From NCBI RefSeq assembly GCF_034702125.1, contig NC_085861.1, positions 57,996,350 through 58,060,349 on the forward strand: 64,000 bases of DNA, given 5' to 3'. Within the stretch, counting starts at the first letter, position 1. Each line of letters begins with the position of its first letter. This document shows, one piece after another, positions 1 to 11,378 of the stretch. Source of the stretch: Engraulis encrasicolus. Its lineage: Eukaryota; Chordata; Actinopteri; Clupeiformes; Engraulidae. The translations under genes were made by a program, and so were the position numbers. Under the pieces are notes generated by a model, which saw nothing but the letters and a program-made list of their open reading frames with translations, was not told the origin of the DNA and made no database searches.

Positions 1-951
1 GGTAGCTTTCTTATATTTTTACTCACTTTTATAATGACACCCAGTGCATTTCGCAATACATGCCTATATATGGATGTAGGCGTATGCAAGTGTCTGTGAT
101 GATGGGATATATTTTTATTGATGTTACATCACATGTAGACACCTTAGGGATTTTAAAAATATACAGTTTTGATGGATAATGTACTTTTCTATGAATTATA
201 TAGGTAAAAATATATCCGTCATACACTTTTTCAGCAATATAATGCAAGGTTAGATTGATGCAGAAGCCTGTAGGAGGGTGGGTCAAATCCTAATACTTGC
301 TATATCATATCTGTAGAGTGTGGGCTTTCAGAAAATATATGGGTTTCCTAGTTTAATACACCTATTTAGGCCAAACACCCATAACTGTCTAATGGATTTC
401 AATGGAAATCAATGCATTTCAATGTAATCCCAAACACATTACATACCTAAGGTATAGAGGAATGTAGGAAGTTGGGAGATGTCACAATGCACATTATATC
501 ACATCTGGAGTGTGTAGACCTCGGAAAATAAATGGATTGGATAGCTCAATAGAAATTACACAGTTATTTTATACCCACACCTCATGGCCGTCCATTAAAA
601 ACCAATGCATTTCAAAGTACAATATACTTTACAGAACTTAAGTACGCATAGAGGAAGTTGGGAGACCACAGGGGGATAGGTTGGATTGCAACTTTTGCTA
701 TATCATATCTGGAGAGTGTGTGCTTTCAGAAAATACATGGGTTTGATCGCCTAATATAAGGTATGCTGCTATTTTAGGCCTAGAACTCATAATTGTCCAA
801 TGGATTTGAATGAAAACCAATGCATTGCAATGTAATGCAAAGTATATTACAGAAATGTGTTGTAGAGGAATGTTGGAAATTGGGAGTTGTTCCAATGCAT
901 ATTATATCACATCTAGAGTATGTAGACCTTTAGAAAGTATATGGACTAGAT

Positions 952-1144
952 CAATGATTCTCGAACTTTAGGCCTGGGCCCACTGGTTGGCCCTTACTGA
1001 TTTCCAAGTGGGACTTGAAATCATTTTCTAAAAATCTAAATCATATTTGTTTGTAGTGTATGTTTTGTTTTATTTATTCAGTCAGTGATGAGCCCTGAAG
1101 AAGTTTCTAGGGGACCCCGAGTTGGAATAGGTTGGGCACCCCTG
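952..1144. mobile_element. Small non-autonomous hAT-like element
   Basis: It starts CAATGATTCTCGAAC and ends GGTTGGGCACCCCTG, the usual ends of fish hAT MITEs. Flanking octamers GACTAGAT (944-951) and GATTAGAC (1145-1152) are a plausible but diverged target duplication. It interrupts a ~200-bp unit of the surrounding foldback arm. Confidence 0.55.
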
Positions 1145-1429
1145 GATTAGACCGTTTGATACACATTACAGAGTTATTTAGACCCAAACCTCATAGCCGT
1201 CCATTGAAAATCAAAGCATTTCCAGGTAATGCAAAGTGCATTACAGAACTAAGGTATAGCTCAATGTAAGTTGACAGATCTCTCAATGCACATTATATAG
1301 CTTCTGTAGACCTTTGGAAAACAAATGGGCTTGATATGCAGTACAGTTATTTTAGACTCAAAACTCATCTAGCCATTGAAAATCAAATCAAACTAGGCTA
1401 TATTACAGAATGAAGGTAGGTCTAAAGTG

Positions 1430-1900
1430 TAACGGAGAAAACCGGAAGATGCGATTGCAATTGCTCACACATCAGTTTCAAGAACAGTACATGGAGATCC
1501 TGCATAACAGTATTTTCATTTTGTCTGGAACATACTGGGTATGTTGGGTGTGTTGACTGCTGTAGTGTCAAAGACAGATAAGACTAGGTACATCATGATA
1601 CAGACAGAAATGGCATCAGGTGAGTCCTGTTTAATTTCATATGTGTTGTGACTGAGATGTTGGAGAATGAGTAAGTACATGATGAACAATAACTATACTA
1701 CAGACTTGTGAGAACACCAACCAGCGGGAATATAACTCCACAAACATGCTGGAGGGAAGAAGGAATCTCACAGGGATTTGATGATTCATCAAGGAAGAAA
1801 AGATACTCAAGGGAAACTAATTCATTGCATTGATTGTTGCCTCTGAGTCTAATAGAGTGAAGCACACAAAGTGAATATTTCGACACAGAAAGCCAAATCA
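1430..1900. other. Unassigned interior of the foldback element
   Basis: Between the left arm and the Tc1 relic I recognise no gene, RNA or element termini. Open frames here are short and carry no known motif. Confidence 0.4.
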
Positions 1901-2383
1901 ATCCATCATTAGCTTCAGAAAGAATAAAATGAAGGTTTTTGAGCGACCATCTCACTCTCCTGATCTCAACATCATTGAGCCACTCAGGGGAAACCTCAAA
2001 TGTGAGGTTCCAGCAAGACACCCAAAGGTATTATAGGAAACAACCATTCTGCCAGGAAGAATGTGCTGTTTTGTCATCAGAAAACATTAAGAGCCTTATC
2101 CACAACTACCACAAACAATTTAGAGCGGTCCTTGATGTTAAGCAGGGCCATATTCAGCATCAGAAACTAGGGTATGTAAACTTTTGAACAGGGTCATTTG
2201 GGTTGTTTGGGTTGTGATCATGCTTTTGAAAGAGTAAACACAGAATATTGCTAATAAATATCTTAAGCCAGTCTCTAGCAATGAGTGAAAAAAAAGGTTT
2301 TGTGTAATCCGTCATATTTCGTGAGAAATCGCAGAGAAAGCGTCTATTCTGCTGGGGTATGTAAACATATGAGCACCACTGTA
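1900..2383 (+). mobile_element. Tc1-like transposase 3' relic and right terminal repeat
   Basis: The frame near 1938 reads FERPSHSPDLNIIEPLRGNL, which matches the Tc1/mariner SPDLNPIE block containing the third catalytic acidic residue. After a frameshift and a stop (TAG near 2034), a second frame reads LIHNYHKQFRAVLDVKQGHI, the typical C-terminus. The right TIR (GGGGTATGTAAACATATGAG, then CACCACTGTA) ends at 2383. The same TIR occurs inverted at 56004. The N-terminal and central transposase are missing, so it is a fossil. Confidence 0.7.
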
Positions 2384-2718
2384 CATCACCAAAACGTCTG
2401 AGGGATGTGGGAAGCAAGGGTCTCACAGCCACCAAAAGCACATGTATGATCACCCTGTCACTTCCCAGTAAGGGTTTACAGTATGAAGTTCAAAGACACC
2501 CTTAAAAGCCAGAGGAACTGAGCCAGAGGCCTTAGTGTCATGTGTTCTAAAATCAACTCATTACTCAGAAATTGAAACTGTTCATGAAACTTACCCCTAT
2601 CATTTTCCAATTTGTTGCGCCAGCAACCAGAAATCACCAATGATGCTGATTGGATGGGGAAAAAGCCACAGGACCCAACAAATGGCAAACAGCTCCTAAA
2701 TTCAACTTCATCATTTAT
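2384..2718. other. Unassigned sequence
   Basis: No gene or element ends were recognised between the Tc1 right end and the start of the hAT element at 2719. A 71-codon open frame at 2612 is continuous with the hAT end and is not a gene. Confidence 0.4.
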
Positions 2719-4076
2719 TAGGGGTGGTACGGTTCACAAAAGTCACGATTCGGTCCATATCACGGTTTCAAGGTCACGGTTTTCGGTTTTGTACGGTTCT
2801 GTTTTTTGTTTTTTTTTAAATAAATAAAATTCATTATGCACTGGAAATGTATAATATAAAAATTACAATGAAAATGTAAGCTTATCATGGGCATGTTGAA
2901 TTTGACTTCATTTAACCTGTAACAAGGTGAAGTTACTGAAAGAGGAAAGATATCAATGATTTTAACATGCTTCCATTTATTTCACAAAAAGGGAGAACTA
3001 AGTCCTAACTTTTAAGTTGACAAATATTCAAATATTACTTACTATAACACATTTGACGTGTAAAAATAAAACAGCTACACTCCTGTAGGCAATGGGACCA
3101 TTAGGTCAGTGCAGTATGACTATTTTGGTTAATGACACACTGAGAACGAATTGGACTTTTATTTTGATACCGCTTTCTGCGAGTTTTGCGCTTAGGATGA
3201 AAGTTGCTTCCTATCATGAAACTGCCGGCCGTGAGAGGCATAGAAGTGAAATCAGAAGTCAAATTCAATTTTAAGTGAACAAGAGATAGGGTTAGGTTAT
3301 GTTAAAATGTGACAGTTAAGGTAACAAATCATTTAAAAAGATCGTTTTTTTTAGAAGTGTAGGCCTATGCACAAGAATGTTTCAAAAAACGTCTGTGAAG
3401 CTGAGCCTGCTAAAACAGTCAAATTTTATTTTGGTTATAGTGTTAAACATCAATGTTAACTAGGCAACAGCACAAAGTCCCCTTCATTCCATCAGAGTTT
3501 AACTGGCTACATATAATTAGGCCTAACAGTTAAGGACAGCGCAGTGAATCTGATGGATATGGTCAGTTATCTCGCATTTTGCCGTCCGGGATCCCCATTC
3601 AATGCCACGTGGATATAGCCTACACTAGGCTACTGTAACGTAAGTCATAGTCTACTTTGTTCTGCTAATCTGTCATTTTTGTACATTCATGTTCATTTAA
3701 TTGAAATTGGTCAGAATAAAGGCTGGGGGCAGTCACTTGCGCTAACGTGGAGAGAGAGGTGGGAGAGAAAGACGCTGCTGACCGACCTGCACTTGCGCAG
3801 GCTAGGCTTACTGTAGCCTAGTCAGCTGGTGCATGCTGTTACATTATGCATTTCAGTTGGCTGATAGAAATCAGTCTTTCCACACCCAATATCCTACGTA
3901 GTCTTTGTGTTGTATGCTTGTAAAAGTAGTAGGATTTTAATTGTGTTGTCCGCCGGAGGTCACTCTCTCTTTTTTTTTTTTTGGAAACCGTGGACACCGT
4001 GCGGTTGCGCATCACCCCGTTCCGTGACATCCAGACCGTACGGTTTCGGTTTGCGACGCAAACCGTTCCATGCCTA
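2719..4076. mobile_element. Non-autonomous hAT element, 1.36 kb
   Basis: The left end TAGGGGTGGTACGGTTCACA and the right end AAACCGTTCCATGCCTA are imperfect inverted repeats rich in ACGGTT/AACCGT. Both sides carry the identical 8-bp duplication TCATTTAT (2711-2718 and 4077-4084), diagnostic of hAT. Short open frames inside show no transposase motif, so it is non-autonomous. A run of T at about 3970 precedes the right subterminal region. Confidence 0.8.
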
Positions 4077-4084
4077 TCATTTAT

Positions 4085-4964
4085 CATTCACCATGTTTTC
4101 TATACAGCTACAGTATAGCGCAAACACTGAATCTCTTCATGACTGTTTTTTTGGAAGACTAGATATAATAGCCCAACCTGACTGATTACGATAATAGTGA
4201 TGGAGATTTTGAAAATGATAATACACACACATTATAATTTGTTAAAACAACATACCATAGGTGCAATTGCCATGTTATGTGTGAAGGATTCTGAATGTAC
4301 TATTTGCATTCTTGTCATTGAACAGTTAGTGTCATTAAATTCTCATTTCTGTGAGTGAGCTGACAATTGTAATATTCTTCTTTTGCAAATGCCATTGTGA
4401 GAGTTACATATCCTCTTGACCTCTTGCCTTGTCCTAATTAATCTTGTTTTCAAACACTTGAGTGTCCACCTCCTGTAGACTCAAGTTGAGCCATTTTTGC
4501 AACCAAGGCACTATGGTCTCTATCAAGATCTAATGTGCCTGGTCAGCCATTGATACTTTCTGAAAATAACATCCACATGCCCATCAACTAATCATCCACA
4601 GGGTGTCAGAAACTTTTTCCATAACTGCAAGTAGGCTATATGATAAAAGGAGACCAGGCAACATTTTTTCACTTCATGGGTGACCCAATACTACCAGTGC
4701 GTATGGGTTTGAGGTTCAACAAAACAAAATTGCCAAAAGAAAATCTCATTTCATATAACGAAGTAAGCGTGATCAAGTTTGTATCGATAGCACTCTGGCC
4801 CATTGTAGGACATCTTAGCATGCATCTCCAGCACATGCCTACCATCACTTTAATTTATTAGCAATATAGGCTAAATGTGTCCTGGCCCACTGACTGAAAA
4901 AAAGACTATTTAACATAATGTATGTAGGCTTTCTAAAGATCCACTGGATGTGACATTTGTGTTG
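4085..4964. other. Unassigned interior of the foldback element
   Basis: AT-rich sequence with no recognised coding frame or element termini. A 73-codon frame at 4640-4861 has no known motif. Confidence 0.4.
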
Positions 4965-5816
4965 TGATATCTCCCAACTTCCTACATTCCTCTACCTTAG
5001 TTCTACAATGTAATTGCAGAACTTGCATTTGCAATGCATTTTAATGGCCAGCTTCTAAAGTACCTGAATTATGTGCATTTAGCAATCTAATCCATATATT
5101 TTCCAAAGGTTCATAATGTGCATTGAAACATCTCCCAACTTCTTCTATCCCTACATACACTAAGCTCTGTAAAGTCCTAAAGATGTCATACTTTTAAATG
5201 CATTGATTTTTAATGGACGGCCATGAGTTGTGGGTCTAAAATAAGTGAGTTATTTCTAGTAAGCTATCCAATCCATATATTTCCTTTGGTCTATACACTG
5301 TAGATGTGATATAATGTGCATTGATGCATCTCACAACTTCCTACATTCCACTATACCTTAGTTATGTAATGTGCTTTGCATTACATTGAAATGCATTGAT
5401 TTCCATTGAAATCCATTAGACAGTTATAGGTTTTGGGCCTAAATAGGTGTATAATTTATATTAAACTAGCAAACCCATATATTTTCTGAATGCCCAAACC
5501 CTACAGATATGATATAGCAAGCATTGGGATTTGACCCACCCTCCTACAGGCTTCTGCATCAATCTAACCTTGCATTATATTGCTGAAAAAGTGTACGACG
5601 GATACATTGTGACTTATCTAATTCATAGGAAAGTACATTATCAATCAAACCTGTATATTTTTAAAATCCCTACGGTGTCTACATGTGATGTAACATCAAT
5701 AAAAACATATACCATCATCACAGACACTTGCATACGCCTACATCCATATACAGGCATGTATTGTGAAATGCACTGGGTGTCATTATAAAAGTGAGTAAAA
5801 ATATAAGAAAGCTACC

Positions 5817-6592
5817 ACTTCCAGAGGGCTATCATACCAAATAATGTCCCTCAGGCATGGAGGATTACAAAAAACATTGATAGACTTTGCTACCCCAGGT
5901 GATACCAATATGTGAAAATTTGGCCTCTGGCTCATAGCCTATCTAGGCAGGTGTCCAATGCTTCTTTGGTCTAATGAGGCTAAGCAGTTTCCACATTTAC
6001 ACATAGTGGAAGGGCATCAAGTTTAGTCTGTTATTCAGCCTCAGACACAGGGAGTCTGGGTCTGAATCTGGATTGCTGGGTCTTCCAACAACATTGTAAC
6101 CCAAAGCATACATTTAGATTAGTTCAGAGGTTCTTCAAGGACACTAAAACCATGATATTGGAATCACCCGCTCATAGTCCAGTCCTCAATCCCACTGAGA
6201 GTCTGTGGTTAATGTCTATGCTCAGCATCCATGCGATTTGGACCAGCTAGAACACTTTGCAGTGAAGAAATGGGCCAAAATCCCTAGTGGGGCATGTTCC
6301 AACCTAGGTAGCAACTTATCAGAGCCTGTTGTCAGTTTTGGTTAATAAATGGCGCCATATTGACTATTAATGATCAGGGGGCTAATAATTTTGTCCTTGT
6401 CATTTTTGCCCTTTTTTGTTTAAACTCATCGTAACAATAGAAAAATCCAAATTCAACTCATCGAACATTATCTCCATCAGTGTATGTGTTTCCAGAATAA
6501 CAGAAACGGTGAATAATGGTCATTCTTACTGAGAAATCAAGAGAAATGTCTAATTTCAGGAGGGGGGCTAATAATATCGTCCTCAACTGTAT
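5817..6592 (+). mobile_element. Tc1-like element, 3' half relic
   Basis: The segment near 6160-6330 resembles the Tc1 C-terminal block (a decayed SPxLNPTESLW near 6185, then an EEMG/WAKIP-like stretch near 6270), with several frame breaks. The terminal repeat GGGGGGCTAATAATATCGTC and CTCAACTGTA ends near 6592; an internal partner GGGGGCTAATAATTTTGTCC lies near 6377. No intact frame remains. Confidence 0.6.
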
Positions 6593-6718
6593 GTATATAT
6601 ACACCGAGACAATGTGATATAACGATACCATACCGATATACCGATAGAGGCATAGGCACTGGGCCCTCAGGCGTCAAAAATTGCCCGGGCCCTTTTCAGA
6701 TCCCAGTCCAGCCCTGCA
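6593..6718 (-). mobile_element. hAT terminal fragment
   Basis: The sequence is the reverse complement of 46518-46640, the left end of the hAT element there: GGGCCCTCAGGCGTC near 6661 and CCAGTCCAGCCCTG at 6704-6717 match TGAGGGCCC and CAGGGCTGGACTGG. Only one terminus is present. Confidence 0.6.
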
Positions 6719-8182
6719 TACAGTATCTGGGCATTAAACTGACCCCTGGTTTGGACAAAATTATGCATATAAATATTGCTCCAATTATACAAAATAGTAT
6801 ATCTCTTCTACATAATTGGGCAAAATGAACCTTTCTATATTGGGGAGAATTCACTTAGTTAAGATGATCATTTCCCCCAAAATTCAGTATGTTATGTATA
6901 TGTTACCTTTGACCTTTCCACAAGGCCTGCTTAAACGTTACAATAAAGTTGTGGAGAATTTTGTGTGGGCGGGTAAAAAGGCTTTGTCAAAGGTGGAATG
7001 GTACCACTACGTCTTCTCTCTCTCCCAGTTAGCAAAAAGGTACAAACTTAACACTTTCCCAGATGCCTTTTTTACCCAGAGTGGTAGAAGGACTCCCCAT
7101 GATCATCCAGTCTTGGCTTTTGTACAAGAAACATGGGCAAGGTCTTACAAACTTATTAATATTTGTCCTTTTCTTTCAACTAAAGCTTCCATTTGGTTCA
7201 AAAACAAGCTGTTAATTGGTTAAAAAAAACCCTAAAAAAAACATTTATGTGGGAAACATGGTTGAAATGCGGTATTAATCTAGTGGGGGATGTGTTTGGT
7301 GATAATGGGATTAAATCATTTAGTGATATTAAACAAGATTTTAACCTTGATAAAAAGGAATACTGGAAATATTTACAACTCTCCCATTGTATTAGAGCTA
7401 AGCTGAAATCTGTACCAGACCCTCCATCTGGCTTTCAGGAGGTTTTTATGAAACCAGGCTTTAATCTTTACTTTCTACCAGCTTATCAGAGAGGCACAGG
7501 CCTCCAAATTGGAGGGACTGAGGTGTTGGGGAAAAAGATTTGGGCACGCCAATTTTGGAAGATACATGGAAATGGTTGGTCGAATCTTGGCACACCTGTT
7601 CACGAAAAACGCAATCTCAGCTCATTCAGTATTAAGTGCTCCACAGAAAGTACTGGACTCTGTAAACTGTAAACAGTAAACTGGTCAAACTGAAACTAAT
7701 GGATAGTGATACTTATTGGAAATGTTAGAAAGAAACTGGGACTCTGATTTATGAGTTGTACGAATGTGAAAAAATAGTGCGCTCTGGGATGGGATTGTGA
7801 AGCTTTTAAGTTCTGTTTTTCAGTGTGATCTCCCTGCTTCACCAGATCTATGTATTTTTGGTTTGCTGCCAGAAAACATCCAAACAACGAAAAGATACAA
7901 GTTATGGGTGCGTCTGGCGACTTCACCAGGATGTTGCATTATTCTGAGACACTGGAACTCGTCTGCATCCTGTTCATTTGGGGAGTGGAATGAACTAATG
8001 TCGAGGATTGCCGGGTATGAGCGGTTCACCTTTAGTGTTGGGGGGAGGGAAGAGGTGTTAGAATGGATTTGGGGCATTTTTGCAATATTTAGAGGGAGTG
8101 GAGGTCGGTGTGGATTGTGGTTGATGTTTGTGGGCACTTTTTGGGCAGTTTTTTGTTTTTGTTTTTTCTTCCCTTTGTTTGT
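6719..8182 (+). pseudogene. L1-type LINE ORF2 C-terminal relic
   Basis: Frames at 6722-7220, 7193-7672 and 7797-8100 give, in order, YLGIKLTPG (end of reverse transcriptase), SILGRIHLVKMIISPKIQYV, NFVWAGKKA, and a C-terminal ELMSRIAGYERFTF block, all typical of the region after the reverse transcriptase in vertebrate L1 ORF2. At least two frameshifts separate them. The 3' UTR starts near 8110, is cut at 8182 by the element at 8183, and resumes at 15088 to the A-rich tail. The upstream endonuclease and catalytic reverse transcriptase are absent, as usual for a 5'-truncated LINE copy. Confidence 0.75.
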
Positions 8183-9197
8183 GGGTAGATGACGTGACGT
8201 GTACATTTTGTTGTCGCAGGCTCTTAAAATTAAGTAAATTCATGCTTTCAAAATTGTCAATGCTTTAAATGATTAAACTAATGTCGTTGTTGTGAAAAAG
8301 TAATGTGTAATAATTCCAGAGCTTAAATAAGTATACTTAATTTTGAGTCAAATGTCACATTTGTCCTATGGTGTGACTGTTGCAAACCTGGCTCTCCATA
8401 TTAAAACATTTTTAAATAAATAATCAAAGCTCAGTCATTTGTCTAAACAACCCTGGCATGTTTTTCAAGGTGTCTATTTTAGCAAGTGGCAATGCTTAAT
8501 TTTTTTCCTGTTTTTCTGAGACCGTATCAACTTATGAAACTTTGTCACAGAAAACAATGTTGTGTGGTGTGACATCCTATTTTTGGTTAATTCTGTGGAT
8601 AATTATCTATTGTTGAAGCTCCAGCGGTACATAAATTGTGACTTAGACCCTTAAGAAGCCAATGGCAAGGGTGGATTTTAGGTTTTTCTCTGAGTTCTTC
8701 AATCAACCAATTATGTTTTGCTACCACAAGATGTATTAGTTTTGTAGTCCTTTGGTGTGACAGCCATAAAATACATTTTAACAATAGTGTATATTTTTCA
8801 TATTTTTTTCTTATGTAGATGTATGAAAATGCATCTTACTAAAGGTGAAATTGTATTTCAGTTGGCAACGACATGGCTTTAAATTAACTCAAAAGCTCAA
8901 AAGTCCTATGGTGTGATGGTAAAAGTCCTATGGTGTGACACTTTGAAGTATCACACCAAAGGACAAACAGGTCACACCAAAGGACTAGATATCTGAGAAA
9001 TAGGTTTTAAAACAACTGGTTGTACATTTTTTGTTTATTTTGTTGTTTGACTAGATACATATTGTGTATTCAAAATACTGGTAACGCTTTAGAATAAGGT
9101 TCTTCTAATGAGCGTTTATAGTCACTAGTAAGCAGGTAGTAATACCCTTACAAGTGCCCAATAACATGCTTATTAACATTGTTAGCATGCTTATTAA

Positions 9198-10891
9198 AGG
9201 GACAGTTCAGTTTCAACATGCAGTTGTAATGCTCACACTACCCTGGACTTGTCAGTGCCTGAGATTTTTTTCTTCTTCTTCTTCAGCCGTTTCCGAGATC
9301 CTGGTCATTGTAATGGGGGCAGCTCTTTGTTTACATTTCAAAAAAACATTTTTATTTATTCCCAAAAACATCCAAAAGGTTATAAAACATCAGCAGACAA
9401 CTAGCAAACAGCAGTACCTTTTGGGAAAATATTTGGACTTGGCCTATGTTTCATTTTTTTAACCCTCAAGCGACCGGCCTGTTTTTGCGACTAATCTGAC
9501 CGAGCGGGGTCATTTATGACCCCAAGGAGTTTATATAGAAATATCACTATACAAATTATTTTTTGGGGTTCATTCAAATTTATTTACATCTTGCACATAC
9601 TTGTCCCTCATCTAAAGCAAAAAATGTGAATTTGAGCATTTTATTGTTTTGCTAAAAAATAGTCAAACTTACATACGTATATGCTAAATATGATGTATGC
9701 CCTCATTTGCATATGTAAACATCAAAATACAAAAAACATCCAATACATTTTTTTCTTCTCTCATCATCAGTAATCAACTGAGAAAGTTTCATGGTGATAT
9801 CTATCATTTAAAATTTTTAGCCTATTCACTTGTAGTGGTCTCACCATAATAATACAATATATGTATGCTAATTATGGAAATTGCTCAAAGTGAAACTTTG
9901 AGAAACCAAGCTAAATTCTATCCATTAGGCCCATAGATGACATTTCTCCAATAAAACTTTATGGTACTCAACATTTCTGGGTTCATGAAATCACAAGATC
10001 AGAGAATATGGTAATTTACATAGAAAAAAAACATGTCTCAAACATATAACCTTATGCACACTCAAAATTTCTCTGACACTTTTTCTGGACATTGTAGCTG
10101 TGAAAAGGTGTCTTCCACATATATTAGAGCAAAGAAATGATTCAACTGATGCTTCAGCCTTTGTATAGCCATAAAATAAGGAAAATTCTAAAAACGCCAT
10201 TGATTTCTACACTGATGACTTGTTTCCTCCCTCTTTACTCATCAGGATGACTTCCATTTCATATTCTCATCATGTGTCTAGGACCACTGTGCCATGATAT
10301 CAACAAATATTGAGCAATAACAGAGGAAATGCTACCTGGGTGCCCTCACAATATGCTTCGTTGGCTATCGCAGGGGTGCCCTATTTATTTATATAATATA
10401 TTATATTTTAATACTATAAATGTTTATATTGTGAATATTTTAGGTCTGCTGACCATGGCCTGCCCAAAGACACAAAATACAAAAATCAGAGTTTGAAAAT
10501 TACAACAACAATGGACATTATAATGTTGAGTATCTCATGGATCCTCTCGGGGTCATAAATGACCCCAGAGGTGTTTTGATTATAAATCCTACATAGATGG
10601 TCCAACTCTCACAAAAATCATTCACAACATGCACAACATATGTATTGACAAACTCCTGAAAGGACAAGTTTTTCTGATGAAAATTGCCGGAATGGTGTAT
10701 GAAAATATGTGCCCGGGGTCATAAATGACCCCAGTCGGTCGCTTTAGGGTTAAAAAACAAACGCTGCCCCCATTAGAACTGCTCATATCTCGGAAAGGGC
10801 TGAGGCGAAAAATGTGGCATCACCGGGTACTGACAAGTCAAGGGTAGCGTGAGCAATACAACAATATATTGAAATTGACTGAACTGGTCCT
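9198..10891. mobile_element. TTAA-flanked MITE with ~150-bp inverted arms
   Basis: The ends AGGGACAGTTCAG and CTGAACTGGTCCT are complementary at 11 of 13 positions, and the arms (about 9198-9345 and 10754-10891) pair further inward (e.g. GGACTTGTCAGT with ACTGACAAGTC). TTAA flanks both sides (9194-9197, 10892-10895). TTAA is the piggyBac target, but the adjoining A/T run makes the exact boundary ambiguous. It was split by the element at 9463-10749. Confidence 0.7.
9463..10749. mobile_element. piggyBac-like non-autonomous element
   Basis: TTAA occurs at 9459-9462 and 10750-10753. The ends are CCCTCAAGCGACCGGCC and GGTCGCTTTAGGG, matching inverted repeats that start CCCT, as piggyBac ends do. 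A GGGGTCAT..ATGACCCC stem sits at both subterminal regions (9506-9523, 10715-10732) and once internally (10549-10566). The body is AT-rich with no transposase frame. Confidence 0.8.
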
Positions 10892-11378
10892 TTAATGTTG
10901 TTAATATATGATGAATAACTTTATTTGAGTAAAAGCATGAAAATCGGTACATATGGCAGCCATCTTGAAAATTTAGTTTTTTTCGACGACTCCATATCTA
11001 ATATTAGTCAGCATATCAAGATGGATATGTGTACCGATTTAAATAATAAGACTTAAAAAAATAAACCACTATAAACACATAATAAGCAGCTTATAAGATG
11101 TTAACAAAGTTAATAAGCATGTTATTGGGCACTTGTAAGGGTATTACTACCTACTTACTAGTGACTATAAACGCTCATTAGAAGAACCTTATTCTAAAGC
11201 GTTACCAAAATACTTATTCCTTTATTGGCCATTGGAATTTATACTTTGATGCATTGTTGATGAATATTTGCTGTTGATTCTAGATACTGTCAAAGGATAT
11301 AAAATGTCATTAATGGTGCTTTGAAACCATAAAATACAACGGTAACAGTGAAGGAAAGATGAGTGAGAGAGTATAGAG

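Larger units (their letters stand above)
1..5816. mobile_element. Foldback-type element with long inverted arms
   Basis: The first ~900 bases are the reverse complement of the stretch ending at 5816: GGTAGCTTTCTTATATTTTT opens the window and its complement closes at 5816, so related 85-codon frames appear at 29-286 (-) and 5531-5788 (+). The arms are made of ~200-bp units of two alternating kinds: A units start near 298 and 696 (TGCTATATCATATCTG, ending CTTTCAGAAAATA) and B units near 490 and 897 (ATTATATCACATCTGGAG, ending GTAGACCT). The right arm runs from about 4965. The body is filled by later insertions: a small hAT, a Tc1 relic and a 1.36-kb hAT. No transposase of its own is recognisable. 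The window starts at or inside the left terminus, so the target duplication cannot be seen. Confidence 0.7.
9080..11206. mobile_element. hAT element nested in iteron element
   Basis: The ends GGTAACGCTTTAGAATAAGG and its exact complement at 11187-11206 start inverted repeats of about 100 bp. A perfect 8-bp duplication AAAATACT sits at 9072-9079 and 11207-11214. The uninterrupted sister copy of the host (near 39730) reads AAATTACT once at this place, confirming the insertion. The element was split by 9198-10891. No transposase remains. Confidence 0.88.

Noticed and set aside
7797..8243. Overlapping frames on both strands near 7800-8240 as small genes
   Set aside because: The + frame is the L1 ORF2 C-terminal relic and 3' UTR; the - frames are its shadows.
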